Positions 8,902 to 17,061 of a stretch of DNA of 36,041 nucleotides are shown here, one piece after another. The stretch is from Patescibacteria group bacterium (GTDB lineage: Bacteria; Patescibacteriota; Patescibacteriia; UBA1558; GWA2-36-10). Location: positions 72,047 through 108,087 of the forward strand of contig JAQUKX010000002.1 in the NCBI GenBank assembly GCA_028718865.1, in the 5' to 3' direction. Numbering within the stretch: position 1 is the first letter of the stretch; every line of letters begins with the position of its first letter. The translations under genes were made by a program, and so were the position numbers. The notes under the pieces were generated by a model that was not told where the DNA came from, made no database searches, and worked only from the letters and a program-made list of their open reading frames with translations.

Positions 8902-8978
8902 TGGTGCGCCCACTAGGATTCGAACCTAGGACCGTTTGCTTAAAAGGCAACTGCTCTACCGGGCTGAGCTATAGGCGC
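8902..8978 (-). tRNA. tRNA-Lys (TTT), CCA encoded
   Basis: Minus strand GCGCCTATAGCTCAGCCCGGTAGAGCAGTTGCCTTTTAAGCAAACGGTCCTAGGTTCGAATCCTAGTGGGCGCACCA; anticodon loop CTTTTAA. Confidence 0.95.
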
Positions 8979-9091
8979 ATGAAAATAAATTGTGATTGAA
9001 CCGAGAAAATTTGCCTATAGTTTGAAAATGTTGAGGCGAAGCCCGGAGGGCTGCCTGTCCCGCGTATCCGCCGGCTGGCGAAGAAGCGGGA

Positions 9092-9114
9092 AGCTATAGG
9101 CGTATGAAAATAAA
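9092..9114. repeat. Partial repeat of the 5' end and upstream flank of tRNA-Lys
   Basis: AGCTATAGGCGTATGAAAATAAA versus 8967-8989 AGCTATAGGCGCATGAAAATAAA (22/23). Confidence 0.93.
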
Positions 9115-9262
9115 AAAAGCTTATATATAAAATAAAATACGGAGCTTATTATATGCCGTATTGCCAAAAAAGTCAATATTATTGTTGACAAACTGTCCAT
9201 AAATCTAGCTTGAAAAATAAAGAAAAATAAGCTAAGCTGATTCTACGACTAAAAACTGGCCC

Positions 9263-10708
9263 ATGTCAAAAATACCCCCACAAAATTTGGAAGCAGAAAG
9301 TTCGCTCTTGGGCGCTTTACTTTTGGATAAAGAAGGTATTATCAAAGTAAGTGACTTTCTCAAAGCTGATGATTTTTATAAAAGCGCCAATAGCCTGATT
9401 TATCAGGCTATTTTGGATCTTTTTACCAAACATGAACCAGCGGATATTTTATCAGTCGGCAACCGCCTCAATGAAAAAAAACAGCTAGAGGCAATTGGGG
9501 GCAAGACTTATCTGGCGCAACTCACTGCCATGGTGCCCAATTCTTCCCATGTAGAAAACTATGCCAAGATAATACGCAAAAAATCTACTCTAAGAAAACT
9601 AGAGAAAGCTTCAGCAGAAATATCTGAATTCACTTATTCTGAAGCTGAGGATGTGGAAAAAATTCTAGACAGAGCCGAACAAAAGCTCTTTGCAATTTCC
9701 CAGGAATCAGTCAAAAAAAACTTTATTCCCATAAAAAATGTCCTCAACGAAGCTTTTCACCGTATTGATGAGCTGCATCGCTCCGGCGGTCAAGGCACCC
9801 GAGGCATACCGACCGGCTACAATGACTTGGACAAATTGCTGTCGGGCTTTCAGGATTCTGATCTGATTATTTTGGCTGCTCGGCCCTCTTTGGGTAAAAC
9901 GACCCTGGCTCTGGATCTTATCAGAAATATTGCCGTAAAATCCAAAGTACCAGTGGGAATTTTTTCTCTGGAGATGTCCAAAGAGCAATTGGTCGATAGA
10001 CTACTGTCGGCCGAAGCTGGTGTAGATCTATGGCGCATGCGTACTGGCCGCTTGTCCGATAAAGAAGAAGACGACGACTTCCCTCGCATCGGCCGAGCCA
10101 TGGGCGTCCTATCTGAAGCAGCTATTTTCATAGACGATTCACCCAATGCCAATGTCATGGAAATCCGCACCAAAGCCCGCCGCCTAAAAATGGAACACAA
10201 TCTCGGTTTTTTGGTCATTGACTATTTGCAACTGATGGAAGGCGACAGCCGCTCAGAAAACCGAGTTCAGGAAATATCAGCTATTTCCCGCGCTCTCAAG
10301 CAAATCGCCCGCGAACTGGATATCCCAGTCTTGGCTTTGTCTCAGCTCTCCCGTGCTGTAGAAAGCCGCTCTCCAGCCATACCCAAGTTGGCTGACCTGC
10401 GAGAGTCTGGCTCCATAGAACAAGACGCTGATATTGTCATGTTTATCTACCGCAAAGCCAAGGACAAAAGCCGTGAGTGTCCAGAAGAAGAAAAAGCCAT
10501 TGCTGAAATCCATATTGATAAACACCGCAATGGCCCGACCGGAGTCTGTCGCCTATTTTTCGACGAAAACAAAGTATCTTTCAAAAATCTAGATGAAAGC
10601 TTCAAAGAAAGCCTGCCGCCGATAAGCACTGAAGAAGAAGTAAAAGCTAGCGGCAATAATGACGCTGCTAAATCGCAATCAAAAATAGGCTGGCAAAATA
10701 TCCCTTAA
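9263..10708 (+). CDS. dnaB: Replicative DNA helicase DnaB
   Basis: PPQNLEAESSLLGALLLD; Walker A AARPSLGKTT; FSLEMSKEQLVDR; VIDYLQLM; LADLRESGSIEQDADIVMF. Confidence 0.97.
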   Translation: MSKIPPQNLEAESSLLGALLLDKEGIIKVSDFLKADDFYKSANSLIYQAILDLFTKHEPADILSVGNRLNEKKQLEAIGGKTYLAQLTAMVPNSSHVENYAKIIRKKSTLRKLEKASAEISEFTYSEAEDVEKILDRAEQKLFAISQESVKKNFIPIKNVLNEAFHRIDELHRSGGQGTRGIPTGYNDLDKLLSGFQDSDLIILAARPSLGKTTLALDLIRNIAVKSKVPVGIFSLEMSKEQLVDRLLSAEAGVDLWRMRTGRLSDKEEDDDFPRIGRAMGVLSEAAIFIDDSPNANVMEIRTKARRLKMEHNLGFLVIDYLQLMEGDSRSENRVQEISAISRALKQIARELDIPVLALSQLSRAVESRSPAIPKLADLRESGSIEQDADIVMFIYRKAKDKSRECPEEEKAIAEIHIDKHRNGPTGVCRLFFDENKVSFKNLDESFKESLPPISTEEEVKASGNNDAAKSQSKIGWQNIP

Positions 10709-10759
10709 ATTATCTAGCTATAATAAATTAATCTCTTTAAAATAATTAACTAAAACAAA

Positions 10760-11053
10760 ATGTTCAATAAATTAAAACAGTTCAACGATTTACGCAAACA
10801 GGCCAATACTCTCAAGAGCGCTTTGGCTGAAGAAAAAGTAGAAGCTGAAAACAAAGCTGTCAAAATAGTCATGGACGGCAATCAAGAAATAAAATCTCTG
10901 GAAATAAACGAGGAATTTTTATCCAAAGAAAAAAAGAAAGATTTGGAAAAATATATCCAAGAATGCATTGCCGACGCCATCAAAAAAGTCCAGAGAAAAA
11001 TGGCCATGAAAATGCAACAAATGGGCGGACTGGATTTGCCTGGTATGAAATAA
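10760..11053 (+). CDS. YbaB/EbfC family nucleoid-associated protein
   Basis: About 97 aa between dnaB and recR; C-terminal AIKKVQRKMAMKMQQMGGLDLPGM typical of YbaB/EbfC. Confidence 0.9.
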   Translation: MFNKLKQFNDLRKQANTLKSALAEEKVEAENKAVKIVMDGNQEIKSLEINEEFLSKEKKKDLEKYIQECIADAIKKVQRKMAMKMQQMGGLDLPGMK

Positions 11054-11062
11054 TAAGCCGCC

Positions 11063-11659
11063 ATGCAATATTTGCCTGATTTTATCCGCAAGCTTATCGA
11101 TGAATTTGACAAGCTACCCGGTATTGGCCCCAAGACTTCGGCCAAGCTGGTTTTTGATCTGCTGCACCGCAAAGAAGATATCAGGGAATTAAGCCAAGCT
11201 TTGGACAAGGCTTATAAAAACATACATTTTTGTCCTCAGTGTTTTGACTTAAGCAATGACGGACTGTGCAACATTTGCAAAAATCCGCAGAGAGACCAAA
11301 CTGTCATCTGTGTAGTAGCTGGCAATCAGGATGTAGATGCCATAGAAAAGACCAATGAGTTCAATGGAATCTATCATCTGCTCAATGGCCTTATCAGTCC
11401 TCTAGAAGGCCTGACTCCCGACAAACTAAAAATAAAAGAGCTAGCTGACCGGCTAGCCAAAAACAATATCCGAGAAGTTATCATTGCTCTAGACCAAAGC
11501 CTAGAAGGAGAAGCCACTACTCTTTATTTATCCAAACTGCTAAAAAACCACTCCGTCAAAGTGAGCCAACTAGCCCGAGGCATACCCATGGGCGCCAATA
11601 TAGAATACACTGACCAAGCAACTTTGAGCTCGGCGCTTCAAAACCGCAAAGAATTATAA
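11063..11659 (+). CDS. recR: Recombination protein RecR
   Basis: LPGIGPKTSAKLVFDLL HhH; C-x2-C...C-x2-C zinc finger; Toprim; ARGIPMGANIEYTDQATLSSAL. Confidence 0.97.
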   Translation: MQYLPDFIRKLIDEFDKLPGIGPKTSAKLVFDLLHRKEDIRELSQALDKAYKNIHFCPQCFDLSNDGLCNICKNPQRDQTVICVVAGNQDVDAIEKTNEFNGIYHLLNGLISPLEGLTPDKLKIKELADRLAKNNIREVIIALDQSLEGEATTLYLSKLLKNHSVKVSQLARGIPMGANIEYTDQATLSSALQNRKEL

Positions 11660-11710
11660 ATCGTCTACTAAATGAGTATGTTTTAGAGATTAACTAGAGC
11701 ATATATTTAT

Positions 11711-11750
11711 AAAAAACCCAGCCGCTCGAGAGCGGCTGGGTTTTATTTTA
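11711..11750. terminator. Bidirectional intrinsic terminator between recR and rplU
   Basis: AAAACCCAGCCGCTCGAGAGCGGCTGGGTTTTATTTTA. Confidence 0.93.
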
Positions 11751-12062
11751 TTTAGTGATAATTTTATCAATTTTTACTTCACTTCTTTGATGACGATGAC
11801 CGATTTTTCGTCTATATCTGGTTTTATTCTTATACTTTAAAACATCAATTTTCTTGTCTTTTAAATTTTTCAGCAAAGTACCTTCTACTTTGACGCCAGT
11901 CAAATAAGGCGCACCCAGACTGACTTTATCTTTATCGGCCAAAAGCAAAACTTGCTCAAAAACTACTTTGCCTTTTTCTGTCAAAGGCAATTTTTCTACT
12001 TTGATAACATCTCCTTGGGCAACCTGATATTGTTTGCCACCGGTTTTAACAACTGCTTTCAT
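11748..12062 (-). CDS. rplU: 50S ribosomal protein L21
   Basis: MKAVVKTGGKQYQVAQGDVIKVEKL ... KNKTRYRRKIGHRHQRSEVKI. Confidence 0.96.
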   Translation of the reverse strand: MKAVVKTGGKQYQVAQGDVIKVEKLPLTEKGKVVFEQVLLLADKDKVSLGAPYLTGVKVEGTLLKNLKDKKIDVLKYKNKTRYRRKIGHRHQRSEVKIDKIITK

Positions 12063-12139
12063 AAATAATCATTAGCTAATAAACAACCAAGATAATAACA
12101 AAATTAATCTAGTCTGTCAATGATAATTACCAATTATGT

Positions 12140-12168
12140 TTGACAAAAATGTATATTTATGCTATGAT
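12140..12168 (+). promoter_or_regulatory. Promoter of the orphan gene at 12237
   Basis: TTGACA-N17-TATGAT with extended -10 (TGC). Confidence 0.8.
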
Positions 12169-12236
12169 AAGAAATCGTCTACAAAAGACGATGTTCTGTA
12201 AAATCAAGTGGTATTACCCTAGCATGGAGGTTTACG

Positions 12237-12914
12237 ATGAACGGTCAATTCATTTTCGGTATTGTCCGCTTTTTCGAAAACAACGGACTCTGGGCAATCT
12301 GGGGGCTGGGACTCCCGGATAAGCTCAATATTGTTCTGGACTACGTCCGGAGCAAGGTCCAGATCCGACCAGGCTTTGCCCTGGTCAGTATCAATATCGA
12401 GACCGGGAAAGCTCTCCCCAGTCTCAAGATCGACCGTATCCAGGAGGCCATCAATGACCTCCGGACTCAGCGCCGACGCTTCCTGGCCAAGGAAGCGATC
12501 AAGGATGTCCAGGACAGCCTGGACTTCTACCGCCAAAGATACGGCATCTTTGGCAAACCAGTAGTCACGGTCCTACGCTTTGTGCGCAGGACCAGAACCA
12601 TCAACGGACGGGAACTAGAGCAGCCTGTCAGCCAACTAGGCTTCGGCCTGGGTGACAGGGGCTACGGCTCCTCTGTCTACGGAAAGAAGGGAGTGGTAGA
12701 CGGCTACCAAGCTGTCTACATCTTCTTCACCAACGAGGCCCAGAGCAAGGCCGTGTGCCTGCCTCTGGTAGACGCTGGTCAGCTGGGAAAGATCATCGAC
12801 GATCTGTCCTGGCAAGAACAGCAGGTCCTGGCTCTGGAAAAGAAGAGCCAGGCAGACAAGAATCGGAGCGTGGCCAAGACCGTCAAGGCCACCCTTCACC
12901 AAATGGGCACCTAG
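12237..12914 (+). CDS. Hypothetical soluble protein, GC-rich orphan
   Basis: Long ORF with SD GGAGG 6 nt before ATG, dedicated promoter and terminator; no family recognised by eye. Confidence 0.8.
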   Translation: MNGQFIFGIVRFFENNGLWAIWGLGLPDKLNIVLDYVRSKVQIRPGFALVSINIETGKALPSLKIDRIQEAINDLRTQRRRFLAKEAIKDVQDSLDFYRQRYGIFGKPVVTVLRFVRRTRTINGRELEQPVSQLGFGLGDRGYGSSVYGKKGVVDGYQAVYIFFTNEAQSKAVCLPLVDAGQLGKIIDDLSWQEQQVLALEKKSQADKNRSVAKTVKATLHQMGT

Positions 12915-12934
12915 CCCAGTCTTGTGCCTGCTTC

Positions 12935-12976
12935 GAGGGGTTCTGAGTCACCAGACTTGGAACCCCTCTTCTATTT
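12935..12976 (+). terminator. Intrinsic terminator of the 12237 gene, running into the next -35 box
   Basis: GAGGGGTTC-N16-GAACCCCTC followed by TTCTATTT. Confidence 0.75.
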
Positions 12977-13003
12977 GACAAAAATATATATTTGTGCTAT
13001 ACT
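12975..13003 (+). promoter_or_regulatory. Promoter of the orphan secreted-protein gene
   Basis: TTGACA-N17-TATACT with extended -10 (TGC). Confidence 0.8.
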
Positions 13004-13070
13004 TATAAAGTTTCATGCTTAGAGGCTCTTTGAAAAAACAAGGAAGTTAACCCTAGTGAAAGGATTCGTA

Positions 13071-13559
13071 ATGAAGGCACTAGTCATTTTCTTCGTGCTC
13101 ATCATCTGTATCTCTTCAGCCGCTCAGGCCGTCCCCGCTCGGATCGTGGTCAGTAGCGACCCTAGCTACTTTCCACCCCACCACCACCTCTTGAACATGG
13201 GCGATAGTGTCCAGGTAAGCCTGGAAAGACTCGCTATAGTATATATGGAGGAACATATCAAGGAGAAATACTACTTCAAGGTATACAAAAACGGTCGATA
13301 TCTGGCCGACATCCGGCCGGAAGATGGTCAAGCGACCATCTTGGTTGGCAACTATCGTTTTGAGGTCTTTGACCTCAAAGACAAGTATATCGGAGAGGTT
13401 TTCGTCCAGACCCAGGTCTGGACGCATCAAGAATCCTTCATCGGAGACATGTTGATCATCGTGGCCATCATATTGGCCATAGGAATGATAATTTTGATAT
13501 CAAAAGTTTCCGGAGCTATCAAAAGCTCCCGAAACCGTATCAGAAGATACTATTCCTAA
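13071..13559 (+). CDS. Hypothetical exported protein with signal peptide, beta-rich middle and C-terminal TM helix
   Basis: MKALVIFFVLIICISSAAQA|VPA signal peptide; YKNGRYLADIRP..LVGNYRFEVFDLKDKYIGEV; C-terminal hydrophobic MLIIVAIILAIGMIILIS then basic tail. AAAGGA SD 7 nt upstream of ATG 13071; the ORF list start at 13056 is GTG. Confidence 0.8.
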   Translation: MKALVIFFVLIICISSAAQAVPARIVVSSDPSYFPPHHHLLNMGDSVQVSLERLAIVYMEEHIKEKYYFKVYKNGRYLADIRPEDGQATILVGNYRFEVFDLKDKYIGEVFVQTQVWTHQESFIGDMLIIVAIILAIGMIILISKVSGAIKSSRNRIRRYYS

Positions 13560-13575
13560 ACTTCCTTGAACTCAA

Positions 13576-13621
13576 GAGCCCACCTAACTCCTCGCGAGGA
13601 ACTAAGTGGGCTCATTTTTTT
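13576..13621 (+). terminator. Intrinsic terminator
   Basis: GAGCCCACctaacTCCTCGCGAGGAactaaGTGGGCTC followed by ATTTTTTT. Confidence 0.9.
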
Positions 13622-13635
13622 ATTGATAAATTTTC

Positions 13636-13712
13636 TGGTGGTCGCACCTGGACTCGAACCAGGGGCCTTCGCAATGTGAATGCGACGCTCTAACCAACTG
13701 AGCCATGCGACC
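13636..13712 (-). tRNA. tRNA-Val (CAC), CCA encoded
   Basis: Minus strand GGTCGCATGGCTCAGTTGGTTAGAGCGTCGCATTCACATTGCGAAGGCCCCTGGTTCGAGTCCAGGTGCGACCACCA; anticodon loop TTCACAT. Confidence 0.94.
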
Positions 13713-13852
13713 TTAAAATATAAATAATATATCAAACTAAATATAACACCTACATTTCTACAAAATAACCAACTACCTATCTACCTCTGAAGCTAGTATT
13801 CTTAAATTGGCTACGCCATCCGAAGCTCCGATTATCAACGAGGAGCGAAGGA

Positions 13853-13927
13853 TGGTAGTCCCTAGGGGAATCGAACCCCTGTTCCATGGCTGAGAACCAT
13901 GTGTCCTAACCACTAGACGAAGGGACC
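13853..13927 (-). tRNA. tRNA-Glu (CTC), CCA encoded
   Basis: Minus strand GGTCCCTTCGTCTAGTGGTTAGGACACATGGTTCTCAGCCATGGAACAGGGGTTCGATTCCCCTAGGGACTACCA; anticodon loop TTCTCAG. Confidence 0.94.
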
Positions 13928-13979
13928 AGGTAATTAAAATCAAACTATTTTTAGCAAAAAATAGCTCCGGCGTCAAATA

Positions 13980-15248
13980 TTATTTTTTCACCGGCGCTAC
14001 CAAGAGCTTGTCTGCTTGCCAAGGCTTGGCCATGATTTCACAAACTATTTCTTCCATTTTCGCTCCTCTGGAACCTTTGACTAGTATCAAATCCCCTTCT
14101 TTTATCCTTTCCTGTAAAAATATCCCTGCCTCACTGTTGTAGGGAAAATGATAAATCTTGTCTTCACTCATGCCAGCTGCTTTGGCACCACTGGCAATAT
14201 CCCGAGACCTTTCGCCAACTACAAAAAGATATTCTATACCCAGCTTGACCAAATAGCGGCCAACTTCCTGATGCGCTTCTTCCGATATTGCCCCCAGCTC
14301 CAGCATATCGCCAAAAACCGCAATACGACTAGCAAGTGCTGGCATCTGAACCAGAAGATCCAGAGCAGCCTTGGCTGACTGAGGCGAGGCATTGTAAGTA
14401 TCATCAATAATTAAAGTATTTTTTATGCCGCCGATTAAATTGGTGCGGCCGCGGGCTGGTTTATAATCAAGCAAGCCCTTGCTGATTTCTACCAAATTCA
14501 TGCCCAGCGCCAAGCCTACTGCGGCAGCCGCGGCCGCGGCTTGAGCATGTTGCCAGCCCAGCACTCCAGGCAAAAAAATCGGAATGATTGATCCGCGATG
14601 ACTTAGCTTAAAAGCTGTACCAAAATACTTGCCTTTTTTGCTTATTTTTATATCCTCTACCCTGACTTGACTGCCAGCTTGACGACCAAAAGTAATCACT
14701 TGATATTGGCTATTTTTGATCAGACCGACTAAATGCTCATCATCATTATTTAAAATAGCGATTCCTTCCAAACCCAGATGAGCTAATATTTTTGACTTTT
14801 CCTTTACTATATTTTTGATATTGCCAAAAAATTCCAAATGACTGGGGCCAATGGCCGTTATCAAAGCGATTTCCGGCCTGGCAATTGAAGTCAAATACTC
14901 TATATCACCCGGCTTATCCGCTCCCATTTCCAAAATCAAAATCTCCGGATACTTTTTTTTGCCCAAGAGCAAGCCAAGCGCTCGGCAAAAAATCGCCATC
15001 CACTTAAAAATATTTCTGCCCGGACTATCGCTACAACCGATGATAGTCAAAGGGGTACCTAGTTCATTGTTAAAATTCTTGACGCCAGTTCTCACTTCAA
15101 ATTTTTGCTTCAGCACGCTAAAAACCGCTTCCTTGCTGGAAGTCTTGCCCACGCTGCCGGTAATTCCTACTACCTTTGGTCTATACTTGGCAATTATCAG
15201 CCGGGCAAAAATTTTGAGCTTAAAATAAAATATTTTTTTCATAATCAA
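13980..15248 (-). CDS. murF: UDP-N-acetylmuramoyl-tripeptide--D-alanyl-D-alanine ligase (MurF-type Mur ligase)
   Basis: GITGSVGKTSSKEAV P-loop; LEMGADKPGDI; IDDTYNASPQSAKAAL; GDMLELG. Confidence 0.93.
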   Translation of the reverse strand: MIMKKIFYFKLKIFARLIIAKYRPKVVGITGSVGKTSSKEAVFSVLKQKFEVRTGVKNFNNELGTPLTIIGCSDSPGRNIFKWMAIFCRALGLLLGKKKYPEILILEMGADKPGDIEYLTSIARPEIALITAIGPSHLEFFGNIKNIVKEKSKILAHLGLEGIAILNNDDEHLVGLIKNSQYQVITFGRQAGSQVRVEDIKISKKGKYFGTAFKLSHRGSIIPIFLPGVLGWQHAQAAAAAAAVGLALGMNLVEISKGLLDYKPARGRTNLIGGIKNTLIIDDTYNASPQSAKAALDLLVQMPALASRIAVFGDMLELGAISEEAHQEVGRYLVKLGIEYLFVVGERSRDIASGAKAAGMSEDKIYHFPYNSEAGIFLQERIKEGDLILVKGSRGAKMEEIVCEIMAKPWQADKLLVAPVKK

Positions 15249-17059
15249 CGCTCTGGTGCTATCTGGTAATATTCTAACAAAAATTTGCTAATTTCGCCAA
15301 ATATATGAGCGGCCGTTGACTCAGCAAAAGCTCCCGCTTGAGGATAGTCCAACTTTACTATCAAGCTGAATTTTGGATTACCGCTCGGAGCAAAGCCAAC
15401 TATATTGTGTATGGTTCTGTCTGTATAATAGCGGCCGGTTTCTGGATTAGCCACTTGAGCAGTGCCGGTCTTGCCTGCCACATAATAGCCTTCTACTCCC
15501 GCTGTTCGGGAATGACCAGTATCAATAACATACACCATCATAGCAGCGATTTGTGTGGCTGTCGCCCGACTGATCACCCGACGCAAAGTCTCTGGATAAA
15601 AACGCCTTATCTCCCCATTGCTATATCTTATTTCCTCTACTAGATAGGGTTTGACAAACTCTCCTTTGTTGGCAATAGCATTGATTGCCGCCACCATCTG
15701 GATAGGAGTGACAGTAATGCCTTGTCCATAAGAAGCAGTGGCTTTATAAATATCTCCCTGTCTGGCCAAAGAAGAAATATTACCTCGGCCTTCCTGACTT
15801 AACATAATGCCGGACAAAGCGCCAAAACCGAATTTTTGCATATACTCCTCAAAAATCTTGTTGTTGACTCCAAAAGTGCTAAAAATAATCCCCGTATTCA
15901 AAGATGATGCCAAGACTTCTTTCATATCCACAATACCATGGGCTTTACGATCAGAGTTTCTGACAACAAATCCACCGGCAAATTTCACTTCGCCTTCATC
16001 GTTATAAATAGTGTTGGGAGTGACTTTGCCCTGATCAATAGCAATAGCCATGGCAATAGATTTCATCACTGAACCCGGCTCATAAGCATCATAAACCGCC
16101 AGATTATTATACACTTCTCCGCTTTCTACTTTACTATATTCGTTGGGATCAAAACTAGGATAATTGCACATTGCCCTGACAGCGCCGCTTTCTGTTTCCA
16201 TCACTATCACCGTGCCGCTTTTTGCCTGATAACGAGCCACTCCTCTTTCCAAAGCTTTGCAGACAAAATATTGTACTGCTCTGTCAATGGTCAAGACCAA
16301 ATCTGCTCCGTCTTGCACCGGCGCGCCTCCGCTGGCTCCCATCAGTCGGCCAGCCACATCTTTCTCTCCCGAAACTTTACCACCAAATCCAGCTAAGTCT
16401 CTTTCAAAATAAGATTCTAGGCCGTATTTACCCTCGCGGTTTACACCTTCATTGTCATAACCCAAAAAACCCAAAATATGCGCACCCACTTCCTTGTCCG
16501 GATAAAGCCTCAAAATATGTTTTCTAAAATTTACTCCTAGTTCACTGATGGATTTAAGCTTGTCCTTATCATCTTTACTATCATTTACTTCCGCCAATAG
16601 CTCATCTAGCCTGTTAACCAGCTCATCGGCCTTTTCCTGCGATATTTCTCTGGCTACTAATTCATAAAAACGACCTTCTCTTTTGGCCTTGGTCAAGATA
16701 TCCTCTTTTTCCTGGTCACTCAAGCCCAAAACCTGCGCAATAATATCACTAATATTTTGAGGCCTGGTAATTTTACTGGGATCAAGACTGACTTCATAAT
16801 AGACATTGTTGACTGCCAAAGGATAAAGATTGCCTTGATCGCTGGCACCGGCCAAAGCAAAAATCCCTCCCCTTTCAGCGCTCAAGCTCCTGGTGATAGA
16901 TCTCTGGCTAAGACCGAGATTGAGATAATAGTCATGTTTGATTACTTGCAAATAAAATATCCGACCCAGCAGCAGAGCCATTAAGAAAAAAATACCCAAA
17001 TAAAGGGCATTTATCCGGAATCTGGATAATTCAAATTGACGGGATCTAAAAAAATTCAT
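15245..17059 (-). CDS. ftsI: Penicillin-binding protein / FtsI-type D,D-transpeptidase
   Basis: N-terminal TM; AVYDAYEPGSVMKS (SxxK), SSLNTG (SxN), VAGKTGTAQV (KTG). Confidence 0.93.
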   Translation of the reverse strand: MNFFRSRQFELSRFRINALYLGIFFLMALLLGRIFYLQVIKHDYYLNLGLSQRSITRSLSAERGGIFALAGASDQGNLYPLAVNNVYYEVSLDPSKITRPQNISDIIAQVLGLSDQEKEDILTKAKREGRFYELVAREISQEKADELVNRLDELLAEVNDSKDDKDKLKSISELGVNFRKHILRLYPDKEVGAHILGFLGYDNEGVNREGKYGLESYFERDLAGFGGKVSGEKDVAGRLMGASGGAPVQDGADLVLTIDRAVQYFVCKALERGVARYQAKSGTVIVMETESGAVRAMCNYPSFDPNEYSKVESGEVYNNLAVYDAYEPGSVMKSIAMAIAIDQGKVTPNTIYNDEGEVKFAGGFVVRNSDRKAHGIVDMKEVLASSLNTGIIFSTFGVNNKIFEEYMQKFGFGALSGIMLSQEGRGNISSLARQGDIYKATASYGQGITVTPIQMVAAINAIANKGEFVKPYLVEEIRYSNGEIRRFYPETLRRVISRATATQIAAMMVYVIDTGHSRTAGVEGYYVAGKTGTAQVANPETGRYYTDRTIHNIVGFAPSGNPKFSLIVKLDYPQAGAFAESTAAHIFGEISKFLLEYYQIAPER

Positions 17060-17061
17060 TT

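Noticed and set aside
8745-9114. CRISPR-like repeat array
   Set aside because: Only partial tRNA repeats and unrelated palindromes; no regular repeat-spacer pattern and no cas genes.
9015-9200. 61-aa minus-strand ORF near tRNA-Lys
   Set aside because: Consists of the palindromic repeat region and tRNA upstream flank; no coding evidence.
12219-12536. 105-aa minus-strand ORF opposite the orphan gene
   Set aside because: The plus-strand gene has promoter, SD and terminator; this one has none.
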